Source: AG25 sp035604455
GTDB lineage: Bacteria; Gemmatimonadota; Gemmatimonadetes; Gemmatimonadales; GWC2-71-9
NCBI GenBank assembly: GCA_035604455.1
Contig: DATNIM010000135.1
Coordinates: 1 to 64,000 of the forward strand
Direction of reading: 5' to 3'
DNA length: 64,000 nucleotides
Part shown: one piece after another, positions 34,257 to 40,833 of the stretch
How the letters are laid out: each line of letters opens with the position of its first letter
How positions within the stretch are numbered: the stretch's first letter is position 1
Translations under genes and position numbers: made by a program
The notes under the pieces: generated by a model
The model's database searches: none
Told to the model about the DNA's origin: nothing
The model's input: only the letters and a program-made list of their open reading frames with translations

Positions 34257-34712
34257 TCAGGCGCCTAGGGTCAGGCGGACGTTCGCCGGATTGAACTCGA
34301 CGATTTCCGCGCGCGCCACACCGGCTTGCAGGTAGGGATCGGCCGCGACGATCGCGTCCAGCGTGACCCGATCCGTCGCGGCGACCAGGACGCCCCCAAC
34401 GGGCAGTGAGCGGCGCGCCCAGGCCACGAAGACCCCTTGGGCCGCGTACCGCTCGACGTGCGCCAAGTGCGCCGCGCGGACCTCGTCCACCGCCGCGAGC
34501 GGTGCCGTGTAGTGAAGGAGCACGACGTACAGCATGAGCGCCTCGTAGCCGTCGCAGCTGCGGACGGGGAGCTGCGGGTAGCGCGGGAACCGCTCGTCCG
34601 CTTCGGCGCGGGCGCACCGGTAGAATGTTGATCCGCGTCGGGTGACGACCGTGCGCCGCCACCGGCAGGTCCAGCAGAGCCCGATGCGAGCCTTCTCGCG
34701 CGTGTCAGTCAC
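34257..34712 (-). CDS. Cys-rich zinc-knuckle domain fused to a YciI domain
   Basis: A 151-residue protein in two parts with no stop between. Residues 8-57 match a small conserved Cys protein: GLCWTCRWRR, GSTFYRCARA and LPVRSCDGYE, giving Cys-x2-Cys and two more Cys suited to one zinc. Residues 61-151 are a YciI domain (LYVVLLHYTAPLAAVDEV, HLAHVERYAAQG, the Asp in AADPYLQAG, and VEFNP). YciI proteins are small dimeric enzymes or binders of unclear function. The start is GTG at 34712. It follows the padR gene by 20 bases, so it may be regulated by PadR. I know these two modules as separate proteins, so the fusion is unusual. Confidence 0.8.
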   Translation of the reverse strand: MTDTREKARIGLCWTCRWRRTVVTRRGSTFYRCARAEADERFPRYPQLPVRSCDGYEALMLYVVLLHYTAPLAAVDEVRAAHLAHVERYAAQGVFVAWARRSLPVGGVLVAATDRVTLDAIVAADPYLQAGVARAEIVEFNPANVRLTLGA

Positions 34713-34732
34713 GTCAGGCCCGACGGACAGGC

Positions 34733-35281
34733 TCAGGCGCCCGGGTGCATCCCCTCGAGTTCTTCGGCGGCCCGCGTCAGCACGTCCGCCACCCGTCGCC
34801 GGCCGGCGTCGTCGGGCACTTTCCACCCAGTCCGGTACGCCGCCTTGACCACCCGACCCACGGCGCGGTTCACGTCGGCCATCGCACCACCGGAGACGCG
34901 CTCCACAAGGTCGCGAATGCGGTCGAAGATGTCGTCGACGACGTCGCGGTGCGTCTCGAGAAACTGCAGGCCAGCTGGCGTAATCTCGTAGACTTTCTTC
35001 CCTTCGAAATCCCGCACCGTCACGAGCCCTTCGTCCTCGAGCCACTGAAGCGTCGGGTACACAGTGCCGGGCGAGGGCGTATAGTAGCCCCGCATCCGCT
35101 CTTCCAGCTCCTTCATGACCTCATAGCCGTGCCGAGGCTTCTCCTGCAACAGCTTGAGGATCACGTATTTCATGTCGCCCGATTCGAACCACTGGCGACG
35201 CCGCCGCCCGCCCCAAGGCCCCCATCCCCACGGCCTCGCAAAGCCAAATCCCCACGCCTCGCCTTCGAATCCGCGTCGCAT
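34733..35281 (-). CDS. PadR-family transcriptional regulator
   Basis: A 182-residue PadR regulator. After a Gly/Trp/Arg-rich tail (GWGPWGGRRRR) comes the winged helix MKYVILKLLQEKPRHGYEVM (about residues 37-56), the helix YTPSPGTVYPTLQWLEDEGLV and the wing VYEITPAGLQFL. The second half is the helical dimerisation region ending MHPGA. PadR repressors usually sense small hydrophobic or phenolic compounds. ATG at 35281 with GGGGG 5 bases before. The palindrome at 35323 may be its own operator. The next gene on the strand is the Cys-rich/YciI fusion. Confidence 0.92.
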   Translation of the reverse strand: MRRGFEGEAWGFGFARPWGWGPWGGRRRRQWFESGDMKYVILKLLQEKPRHGYEVMKELEERMRGYYTPSPGTVYPTLQWLEDEGLVTVRDFEGKKVYEITPAGLQFLETHRDVVDDIFDRIRDLVERVSGGAMADVNRAVGRVVKAAYRTGWKVPDDAGRRRVADVLTRAAEELEGMHPGA

Positions 35282-35322
35282 AAGAACCCCCTTCTACGAT
35301 GTTACGACAAGCTACTACGTGT

Positions 35323-35332
35323 CGATATATCG
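35323..35332. promoter_or_regulatory. CGATATATCG palindrome upstream of padR
   Basis: A perfect 10-base palindrome, 42 bases before the padR start on the minus strand and 225 bases before the histidine kinase start, in a 275-base divergent gap otherwise without recognisable content. AT-rich cores of this kind are common in PadR operators. Confidence 0.35.
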
Positions 35333-35556
35333 CGTCAAGCTGGACGGCGGGACGGCGGAGTATCCCACAAGTCGCTATCAAACCTAGAGTTGCACCGAGA
35401 CGAGCGACCCCTACATTGGGGGGAAACAACCCGCCGTGCATCAACGATGTACTCGTCGCTCGAAACGAGGCGGCGTCGGTCGAGCCGTGCAGCCGCTGTC
35501 CGATCTCGCCCGCATCCTGCGGAGGGAGCGTCGGGCCCCGTCGTTCCGAGACTCAC

Positions 35557-37455
35557 GTGACAAAGCGATCCCTCGGTCCCGATGCACGACTGGGCGCTGA
35601 CGTCCCGCGCGCCTTCGATCTCCTGGCCGTGGCGCGCGAGATCGTCGCTGCCCTGCCCGACGCCGTCGTGGTCACCGGCGTCGAACGGCAGTTGCTGACG
35701 GGAAACCGCGCCGCCGCCGAGCTGTTCGGCCGGCCCCTCGAAGATCTCCCTGGGACGGCAGTCGATGACCTGGTGCCGGCGACCGAGCGCGCCCGCGTGG
35801 CGGAGAAGGAGCGCCGCGCGTTCGCCGGCGAGGAGCAGCGCTACGAGACGCACATTGTCCGGGCCGACGGGGCCGAGCGCGACGTGGCCGTGTCCACGAC
35901 CCCTCTGCTCCTCGATGGCCATCTTGTCGGTACGGTAGCGACCCTACGCGACATCACCGAGGAGCGGCGCGCCCAGGATGCGCTGGCGCGCTCGGAAACC
36001 CGATACCACACGCTCTTCGAGTCCGCTTCCGACGCGATCATCACCCTCGACGCGAAAGGCCGCTTCACCACGGTGAACCACGCCGCGGAGCAGATCTCGG
36101 GGTACCGGCGCGCGGAGCTCGTCGGACAAGGATTGGCACCGATGCTCCCCGACGACGCGCTGCCTGTGGCGCGCACCCACTTTCACAAAGCCCTGACCGG
36201 CGCCACCGGGCTCTTCGAGACCCGGTTCATCCGCAAGGACGGCGAGGTCCGGACGATTCAGGTCACCTATTCGGCGCCGCAGAAAAACGACGAAGTGTTG
36301 TGCCTCATTCGGGACGTCACCGATCAGAAACTGCTGCAGGAGCAGCTCATTCAGTCGGCGAAGATGTCGGCGATCGGGCAGCTCGTGTCGGGGGTCGCGC
36401 ACGAGCTGAACAACCCGCTCGCCGGGATCGCGGCGTTTGCGCAGCTCCTGCTGCGTGAGCCGCGCGTCGCCCCCGACGACCGCACGGCGGCCGAAATGAT
36501 CTACGCCGAATCCCGCCGGGCGGCCCGCATCGTCCAGAGCCTGCTCATCTTCGCGCGCCAACACAAGCCGGAGCGCGTGCCGACCGCCGTCAGCCAGGTG
36601 CTGAACGACACGCTCGAGCTCCGGGCCTACGATCTGCGGGTGCGTGGCATCGCGGTGGTCCGGGACTACGACGGAGGGTTGCCGGAGATCGTGGCCGACG
36701 CGCACCAGCTCCAACAGGTGTTCCTGAACCTCGTCACCAACGCCGAGCAGGCGATGGAGGAGCACCACGCGGCCGACCCGCGGCTCACCGTCCGGACGCG
36801 CCGGGCCGGCGATGCGATCCGCATCGAGATCGAGGACCGCGGCCCTGGGATCGCCCAGAGTCTCGTCGACCGCATCTTCACGCCGTTCTTCACCACGAAA
36901 CCTACCGGTTCCGGCACGGGCCTCGGGCTCTCGATTTCCCTTGGCATCGTCCGCGAGCACGGCGGTCGCATCTGGGCCGAGAACGCGGCCACGGGCGGCG
37001 CCCGCTTCACCGTGGAGTTGCCGATCGTGGTCGCGACCCCGAGCGCCCCGCCGTCGGCCGCTCCCAGCGCGCCCGCGCCGGCGGACCGGCTACGGATTCT
37101 CGTGGTGGACGACGAATCGTCGGTGCGGATGGCCCTGGAGCGGTACTTCACGGGCCGAGGACACCACGCGGAAATGACGGCCAGCGGGCGCGAGGCGCTG
37201 ACGCGCCTCCAGGAAACGACGTTCGACGCGGTGATCGTCGATTTGCGGATGCCCGATCTCTCGGGCGAGGACCTCTACGCGGCGCTCCGCGCGCAGGATG
37301 CGATCCACGCGGCGCGGGTCATCTTCACCACGGGCCAGCTGATCGACGAAAAGGTGCGTGCGTTCCTCGCGGCGACTGCTCGGCCGCTGGTCCCGAAGCC
37401 ATTCGAGTTCAGCACACTCGACCACATCCTCGCCAGCGTCCTCCAGGGCCGCTGA
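35557..37455 (+). CDS. Soluble PAS-PAS hybrid sensor histidine kinase with receiver
   Basis: A 632-residue hybrid kinase. Domains: PAS 1 (about residues 30-140, VVVTGVERQLLTGNRAAAELFG), PAS 2 (about 150-262, DAIITLDAKGRFTTVNHAAEQ), HisKA with phospho-accepting His in VAHELNNPLAGI (about 283), an ATPase domain with N box LNLVTNAEQAM, G1 DRGPGI, F box and GTGLGLSI, a Pro/Ala linker, and a receiver domain with VVDDES and phosphorylatable Asp in VIVDLRMPD (about 565). No membrane segments, so it senses inside the cell. The frame is open upstream; GTG at 35557 is chosen as the last start before conserved sequence. The convergent PDZ gene shares the hairpin at 37477. Confidence 0.92.
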   Translation: MTKRSLGPDARLGADVPRAFDLLAVAREIVAALPDAVVVTGVERQLLTGNRAAAELFGRPLEDLPGTAVDDLVPATERARVAEKERRAFAGEEQRYETHIVRADGAERDVAVSTTPLLLDGHLVGTVATLRDITEERRAQDALARSETRYHTLFESASDAIITLDAKGRFTTVNHAAEQISGYRRAELVGQGLAPMLPDDALPVARTHFHKALTGATGLFETRFIRKDGEVRTIQVTYSAPQKNDEVLCLIRDVTDQKLLQEQLIQSAKMSAIGQLVSGVAHELNNPLAGIAAFAQLLLREPRVAPDDRTAAEMIYAESRRAARIVQSLLIFARQHKPERVPTAVSQVLNDTLELRAYDLRVRGIAVVRDYDGGLPEIVADAHQLQQVFLNLVTNAEQAMEEHHAADPRLTVRTRRAGDAIRIEIEDRGPGIAQSLVDRIFTPFFTTKPTGSGTGLGLSISLGIVREHGGRIWAENAATGGARFTVELPIVVATPSAPPSAAPSAPAPADRLRILVVDDESSVRMALERYFTGRGHHAEMTASGREALTRLQETTFDAVIVDLRMPDLSGEDLYAALRAQDAIHAARVIFTTGQLIDEKVRAFLAATARPLVPKPFEFSTLDHILASVLQGR

Positions 37456-37476
37456 CGTCCATTCCCGAAAAGAACA

Positions 37477-37508
37477 CGACCGGGCTGTGCGGTGGTGCAG
37501 CCCGGTCG
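37477..37508 (-). terminator. Intrinsic terminator between the histidine kinase and PDZ genes
   Basis: Eleven perfect pairs (37477-37487 with 37498-37508) around a 10-base loop. On the minus strand the stem is followed by TTCTTTTC, a T-rich run, so it fits a rho-independent terminator for the sigma/anti-sigma/PDZ operon. On the plus strand no T-run follows, but it may still slow polymerase leaving the histidine kinase gene. Confidence 0.6.
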
Positions 37509-37534
37509 GTTCAGCGCACTCGGATCCGAAGAGG

Positions 37535-38431
37535 TCAGCTCTCGGAGCGATCCTCCGCGGTATCCGAGGGCGCATCATGGAAATGCATGAAGCGGCGCAT
37601 ACGATCGTCCGACGACGGCACGTGCCACGTGACGGTCGTCCGGTGCTGCTTACGCATGAGCTCCAGCGTGACGTTCTCGCCCGGCTCGTAGGAGCTGAGG
37701 ATCCGCATCGCGTGAGCGGAGGACGTTGGTCGCCGTCCGCCGATCGTCAGGATGACGTCCCCGCTCTTCAACGGCAGACTGGAGTCTGCTGGCGCCTTGA
37801 TCACAAGGATGCCGTCCTTCGTCCCGAAGTACTCGCCGAGGTCGGGATTGAGGTTTACCAGCTCCATGTCACACCAAGCGTCGCCAAAGCAGAACGAGAT
37901 GTTGCCAGGTCCGAAGAAAGGCAGACCTCCCGGGACGGGCATGCCCCCCGGCGCCGGCGCGTCGGCCCGGGCCATCCCCTGGCCCCCGTCGGTCGGCGGT
38001 GCGCCGCCCCAAGCGGGCGGCTGCGTCACGAGCGTCGTCTTACGGAGCTCGGTGCCGCGCCAGTACTCGACCGGCACCGAATCGCCGGGATCAAGGGCGC
38101 GCGCGAGGTCAACGAGCCGCTGCCCGGGGCTAGCACCCCCGGCAACGCCTGCGCCACCCAGCGACACGCCGTTGAAGCGGGTGATGACATCGCCGGCCTT
38201 CAGTCCGGCGTCGCTGGCCGGCCCTCCAGGCGTCACCGCTTCGAGGCGCGCGCCCAGACTGTCGGTCGCCGGATCCGACTGGGTGTTCACAAGCACCCCG
38301 ACGCGCGCCTTCTGTTCGCCGAACGTGAACGACCACGCCCGCGGCAGCGGCTCCCCTTGGGCCGGTAGCCGCGTCGGCAGACCCACCGCCGCCACGCCCG
38401 CCGCCACTACCCACACTCGCCAAACCCTCAT
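37535..38431 (-). CDS. Secreted protein with two PDZ domains
   Basis: A 298-residue exported protein. Signal peptide MRVWRVWVVAAGVAAVGLPTR followed by LPAQ, then PDZ 1 (about residues 42-135, VGVLVNTQ, GLKAGDVITRFNGV), a Gly/Pro-rich linker, and PDZ 2 (about 190-270, GILVIKAPADSSLPLKSGDV and LTIGGRRPTSS). No protease domain, so it is a binding protein rather than a DegP/HtrA enzyme. It is 7 bases after the anti-sigma gene in a three-gene unit and might present peptides of misfolded envelope proteins or control proteolysis of the anti-sigma factor. That is inference from RseA/DegS-type systems. Confidence 0.88.
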   Translation of the reverse strand: MRVWRVWVVAAGVAAVGLPTRLPAQGEPLPRAWSFTFGEQKARVGVLVNTQSDPATDSLGARLEAVTPGGPASDAGLKAGDVITRFNGVSLGGAGVAGGASPGQRLVDLARALDPGDSVPVEYWRGTELRKTTLVTQPPAWGGAPPTDGGQGMARADAPAPGGMPVPGGLPFFGPGNISFCFGDAWCDMELVNLNPDLGEYFGTKDGILVIKAPADSSLPLKSGDVILTIGGRRPTSSAHAMRILSSYEPGENVTLELMRKQHRTTVTWHVPSSDDRMRRFMHFHDAPSDTAEDRSES

Positions 38432-38438
38432 CGCACCC

Positions 38439-39014
38439 TCACAATCCCACGTAGGCCGCGCGCGTCACATGCACGTCAACGAGCTGCTGCATCAAGTCCA
38501 CCCGATTGCGCCAGAGCTGCACGAGCATGCGATCTGCCGAACCGCCGTTCACCTCTCCGAGCTCAGCATCGACCGCGGCGATCCGGTCCTCGAGCGCCGC
38601 CGCCAAGGCGGCCGCGCGTCCCGTCTCGACCCGCGAGCCGGGGTCATAGCGCTGCAACGCGGCTTCGAGCGACGCCGACTGTTGTTTCGCTTGGGCGAGC
38701 TGCGTCGCGTATCCCCGCTGGGTCCGGAAGGGCTGCACCACGAGCAGCCCGGCCACGACGGCCGCTGCCGCCAGACCGCTCGCCACCCACCGACGCCGCC
38801 GCGCCACCCGCGCTGCTGCGACGCGGGCCCGGATCACCGGCCAGCGATCGCGCGCCGGCCTGAGCGACGGCAACGCCTTGAGCTGTGCCACGCGTTGATA
38901 CACTGCTTCTAACTCGCCGCGACACAGGGGACAGGCCTCGAGGTGTTGCCGCGCCCAGACCGACCCTTCGTTGGCGCGAAGCGCAAGCAAATCATCCATC
39001 GTGCAATGCATCAT
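38439..39014 (-). CDS. Zinc-finger (ZAS-like) membrane anti-sigma factor
   Basis: A 191-residue protein. Amino-terminal cytoplasmic domain with HLEACPLC (His-x3-Cys-x2-Cys, about residues 25-32), the zinc-binding anti-sigma signature; one transmembrane helix (about 77-96, WVASGLAAAAVVAGLLVVQP); then a periplasmic coiled coil (LAQAKQQSASLEAALQRY and later helices). It would hold the ECF sigma factor at the membrane. The ATG at 39014 overlaps the sigma stop (ATGA). The long periplasmic coiled coil suggests the sensing end. Confidence 0.9.
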   Translation of the reverse strand: MMHCTMDDLLALRANEGSVWARQHLEACPLCRGELEAVYQRVAQLKALPSLRPARDRWPVIRARVAAARVARRRRWVASGLAAAAVVAGLLVVQPFRTQRGYATQLAQAKQQSASLEAALQRYDPGSRVETGRAAALAAALEDRIAAVDAELGEVNGGSADRMLVQLWRNRVDLMQQLVDVHVTRAAYVGL

Positions 39015-39550
39015 CGAGTGGCTCCCTCCTCATCCAACATGCGCCGCAGGCGCACGTGCGCCCGAGCGAGCTGCGATTTGGAGAAGCTGACGGTTTTGCC
39101 GGTCATTTCCGCAATCTCTTCATGAGTGTATCCCTCGACATCGTGCAGCCACACGACCGCGCGTGCCGTTTCGCTGAGTTGGTCGAACGCCCGTTCGAGG
39201 TCCACCTGAAGCGGAACCCCGGCCGGGGCGGTGCTGCCGGTGAGCGTCTCGTCGAAGTCCTCTTCCGCCCGGACACGCTCCCGGCGAATGCGCATCAGCG
39301 CCTTGGACGACGCAATCCGCCGCACCCACGCCCACAGCTGCCCGTCACCCCGATAGCTGCCGATGCTTCGGACGATCTCCAGAAACGTCTCCTGCACCAC
39401 GTCCTCAGCTTCCTCGGGCCGGCGCAGAATGCGCCGCGCGAGGTTGTAGACCGGCGTCTCAAACGCGCGATACAACTGCTCCAAGGCTTCGATCTCACCA
39501 GCCTTGGCGCGCGCGATGAGGGTATCAGGGAACGCGATCGAGATAGCCAT
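39011..39550 (-). CDS. ECF-family RNA polymerase sigma factor
   Basis: A 179-residue ECF sigma factor. Region 2 reads LEQLYRAFETPVYNLARRIL and EEAEDVVQETFLEIVRSIGSY; region 4 reads LSETARAVVWLHDVEGYTHE with EIAEMTGKTVSFSKSQLARA, a typical recognition helix. ATG at 39550 is used; AGGAG abuts it with no spacer, but TAGCTT lies 7 bases before it, so the message may be leaderless. It forms a unit with the anti-sigma factor and PDZ protein downstream and is divergent from the VIT1 gene. Confidence 0.93.
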   Translation of the reverse strand: MAISIAFPDTLIARAKAGEIEALEQLYRAFETPVYNLARRILRRPEEAEDVVQETFLEIVRSIGSYRGDGQLWAWVRRIASSKALMRIRRERVRAEEDFDETLTGSTAPAGVPLQVDLERAFDQLSETARAVVWLHDVEGYTHEEIAEMTGKTVSFSKSQLARAHVRLRRMLDEEGATR

Positions 39551-39557
39551 CTCCTGC

Positions 39558-39563
39558 AAGCTA
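39558..39563 (-). promoter_or_regulatory. TAGCTT -10-like hexamer before the ECF sigma gene
   Basis: On the minus strand TAGCTT ends 7 bases before the ATG at 39550. No convincing -35 box. Its distance matches the other close -10 elements in the window. Confidence 0.3.
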
Positions 39564-39623
39564 TGATGCCGAATCCCTCTGGAGCGTTGCAGGCCAGGTC
39601 GCGCGGCGTAAGTGATTGGCGCC

Positions 39624-39652
39624 TTGGAAGTTGGCTGACGCCGGGGTATCTT
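39624..39652 (+). promoter_or_regulatory. Promoter TTGGAA-N17-TATCTT for the VIT1 gene
   Basis: TTGGAA at 39624-39629 and TATCTT at 39647-39652 with 17 bases between. The -10 ends 7 bases before the ATG at 39660, predicting a leaderless transcript; no Shine-Dalgarno sequence is present. Confidence 0.5.
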
Positions 39653-39659
39653 TTCCGCT

Positions 39660-40787
39660 ATGCCCGCCCAGTCCCCCCCGGATCGCGCCACCCTGGACGC
39701 CTGGTTGCACCACTGGCAGGACGAATCGGACGCCGCCTACCTGTACGACGTCCTCGCCACGAAGGAGCCCGACCGAGCAAAGCAGGACATCTACCAGCGC
39801 CTCGCCGCCGTGGAGCGCCGCCACACGGACCTGTGGTCGAAGCTCCTCGGGGAGCACGGGCATACGGTCCCAGCCGTGCCGGTGCCGTCGGCGGGCGCAC
39901 GGTTCATGGCGTGGCTCGGGCGGCGGTTTGGGCCCCGCTACTTGCTTCCGCTCTTGCTGCGCGAAGAAGGCCGCGAAGTCAAAGGATACATGGACCTGTA
40001 CACGGAATCCCGGGGCGACGATGCGCGGCAGGTGTCCCTCACCCTGGCGAAAGAGTCCGCCGAGCACGCCGAGACGCTCGGGCATCTGGCTGGGCGGAGT
40101 GCCGAGCCTTGGCACCACACCGGCTCGGGCGGCTTCGTGCGCAACGTCGTCTACGGATTCAACGACGGGTTGACGGCGAACCTCGGCCTGGTCGCGGGTG
40201 TGATCGGCGCCGCGGTGACCCCCCATGTCGTACTCGTGTCGGGACTCGCCGGGATGATCGCGGACGCCTTGTCCATGGGCGCCTCCGGGTACCTGGCGGC
40301 GAAGAGCGAACAGGAGGTCTACGCCCACGAGATCGCCATGGAGCAGGAAGAGATCCGGTTGATGCCCGACGTCGAGCGCGAGGAGCTCGCGCTCCTCTAT
40401 CGAGCCAAGGGCATCGATGCGGAACTCGCCCAACGCATGGCGGCCGATGTCATGCGGGACCCGGCCCGGGCATTGGACGAGCAGGTTCGCGAGGAATTGA
40501 AGATCGGCGAGGCCCACGCGACGCCCTTCAGGGAAGGCTGGGTCACGGGCACCGCCACCGCCATCGGCGCCTTCATTCCCGTCGCGCCGTTCATGGTGCT
40601 CTCGGGTCCGGCCGCCGCGTGGATCGCCTTTGTGATCGCGATGCTCTCGCACTTCCTCGTCGGCGCGGCCAGGAGCCTTTTCACCGGGCGCGGCACTCTC
40701 CGCAGCGGCAGCGACATGTTCCTGGTCGGCCTCGGCGTCGCGGCCGTGGGCTACGTGGTCGGAGGCCTCCTAGGACGAGTGTTGTAA
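39660..40787 (+). CDS. Ferritin-like/VIT1 fusion (MbfA-type iron or manganese transporter)
   Basis: A 375-residue membrane protein with an amino-terminal ferritin/erythrin-like helical domain (about residues 1-140, with AAVERRHTDLW and EEGREVKGYMDLY helices and AKESAEHAETL supplying Glu/His ligands) and a carboxy-terminal VIT1/CCC1 domain of about five helices (FVRNVVYGFNDGLTANLG, SLGLAGMIADALSMGASG-type segment, EQEEIRLMP, the last three near 305-375). Related MbfA proteins export iron and use the ferritin-like domain to bind and sense it. It stands alone on the plus strand, divergent from the sigma operon. Confidence 0.9.
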   Translation: MPAQSPPDRATLDAWLHHWQDESDAAYLYDVLATKEPDRAKQDIYQRLAAVERRHTDLWSKLLGEHGHTVPAVPVPSAGARFMAWLGRRFGPRYLLPLLLREEGREVKGYMDLYTESRGDDARQVSLTLAKESAEHAETLGHLAGRSAEPWHHTGSGGFVRNVVYGFNDGLTANLGLVAGVIGAAVTPHVVLVSGLAGMIADALSMGASGYLAAKSEQEVYAHEIAMEQEEIRLMPDVEREELALLYRAKGIDAELAQRMAADVMRDPARALDEQVREELKIGEAHATPFREGWVTGTATAIGAFIPVAPFMVLSGPAAAWIAFVIAMLSHFLVGAARSLFTGRGTLRSGSDMFLVGLGVAAVGYVVGGLLGRVL

Positions 40788-40813
40788 CGGGCGTTTGCGA
40801 GGGTGCCGCGCGG

Positions 40814-40829
40814 CCGGGCGCGGGCCCGG
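40814..40829. terminator. Possible hairpin between VIT1 and leuS
   Basis: CCGGGC (40814-40819) pairs with GCCCGG (40824-40829) around GCGG. It lies in the 46-base convergent gap but has no T-run on either strand, so it is weak as a terminator. Confidence 0.25.
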
Positions 40830-40833
40830 GACC

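Noticed and set aside
35299..35556. Amino-terminal extension of the hybrid histidine kinase
   Set aside because: The frame is open but Arg/Ser/Pro-rich and unlike any domain; it overlaps the padR promoter region.
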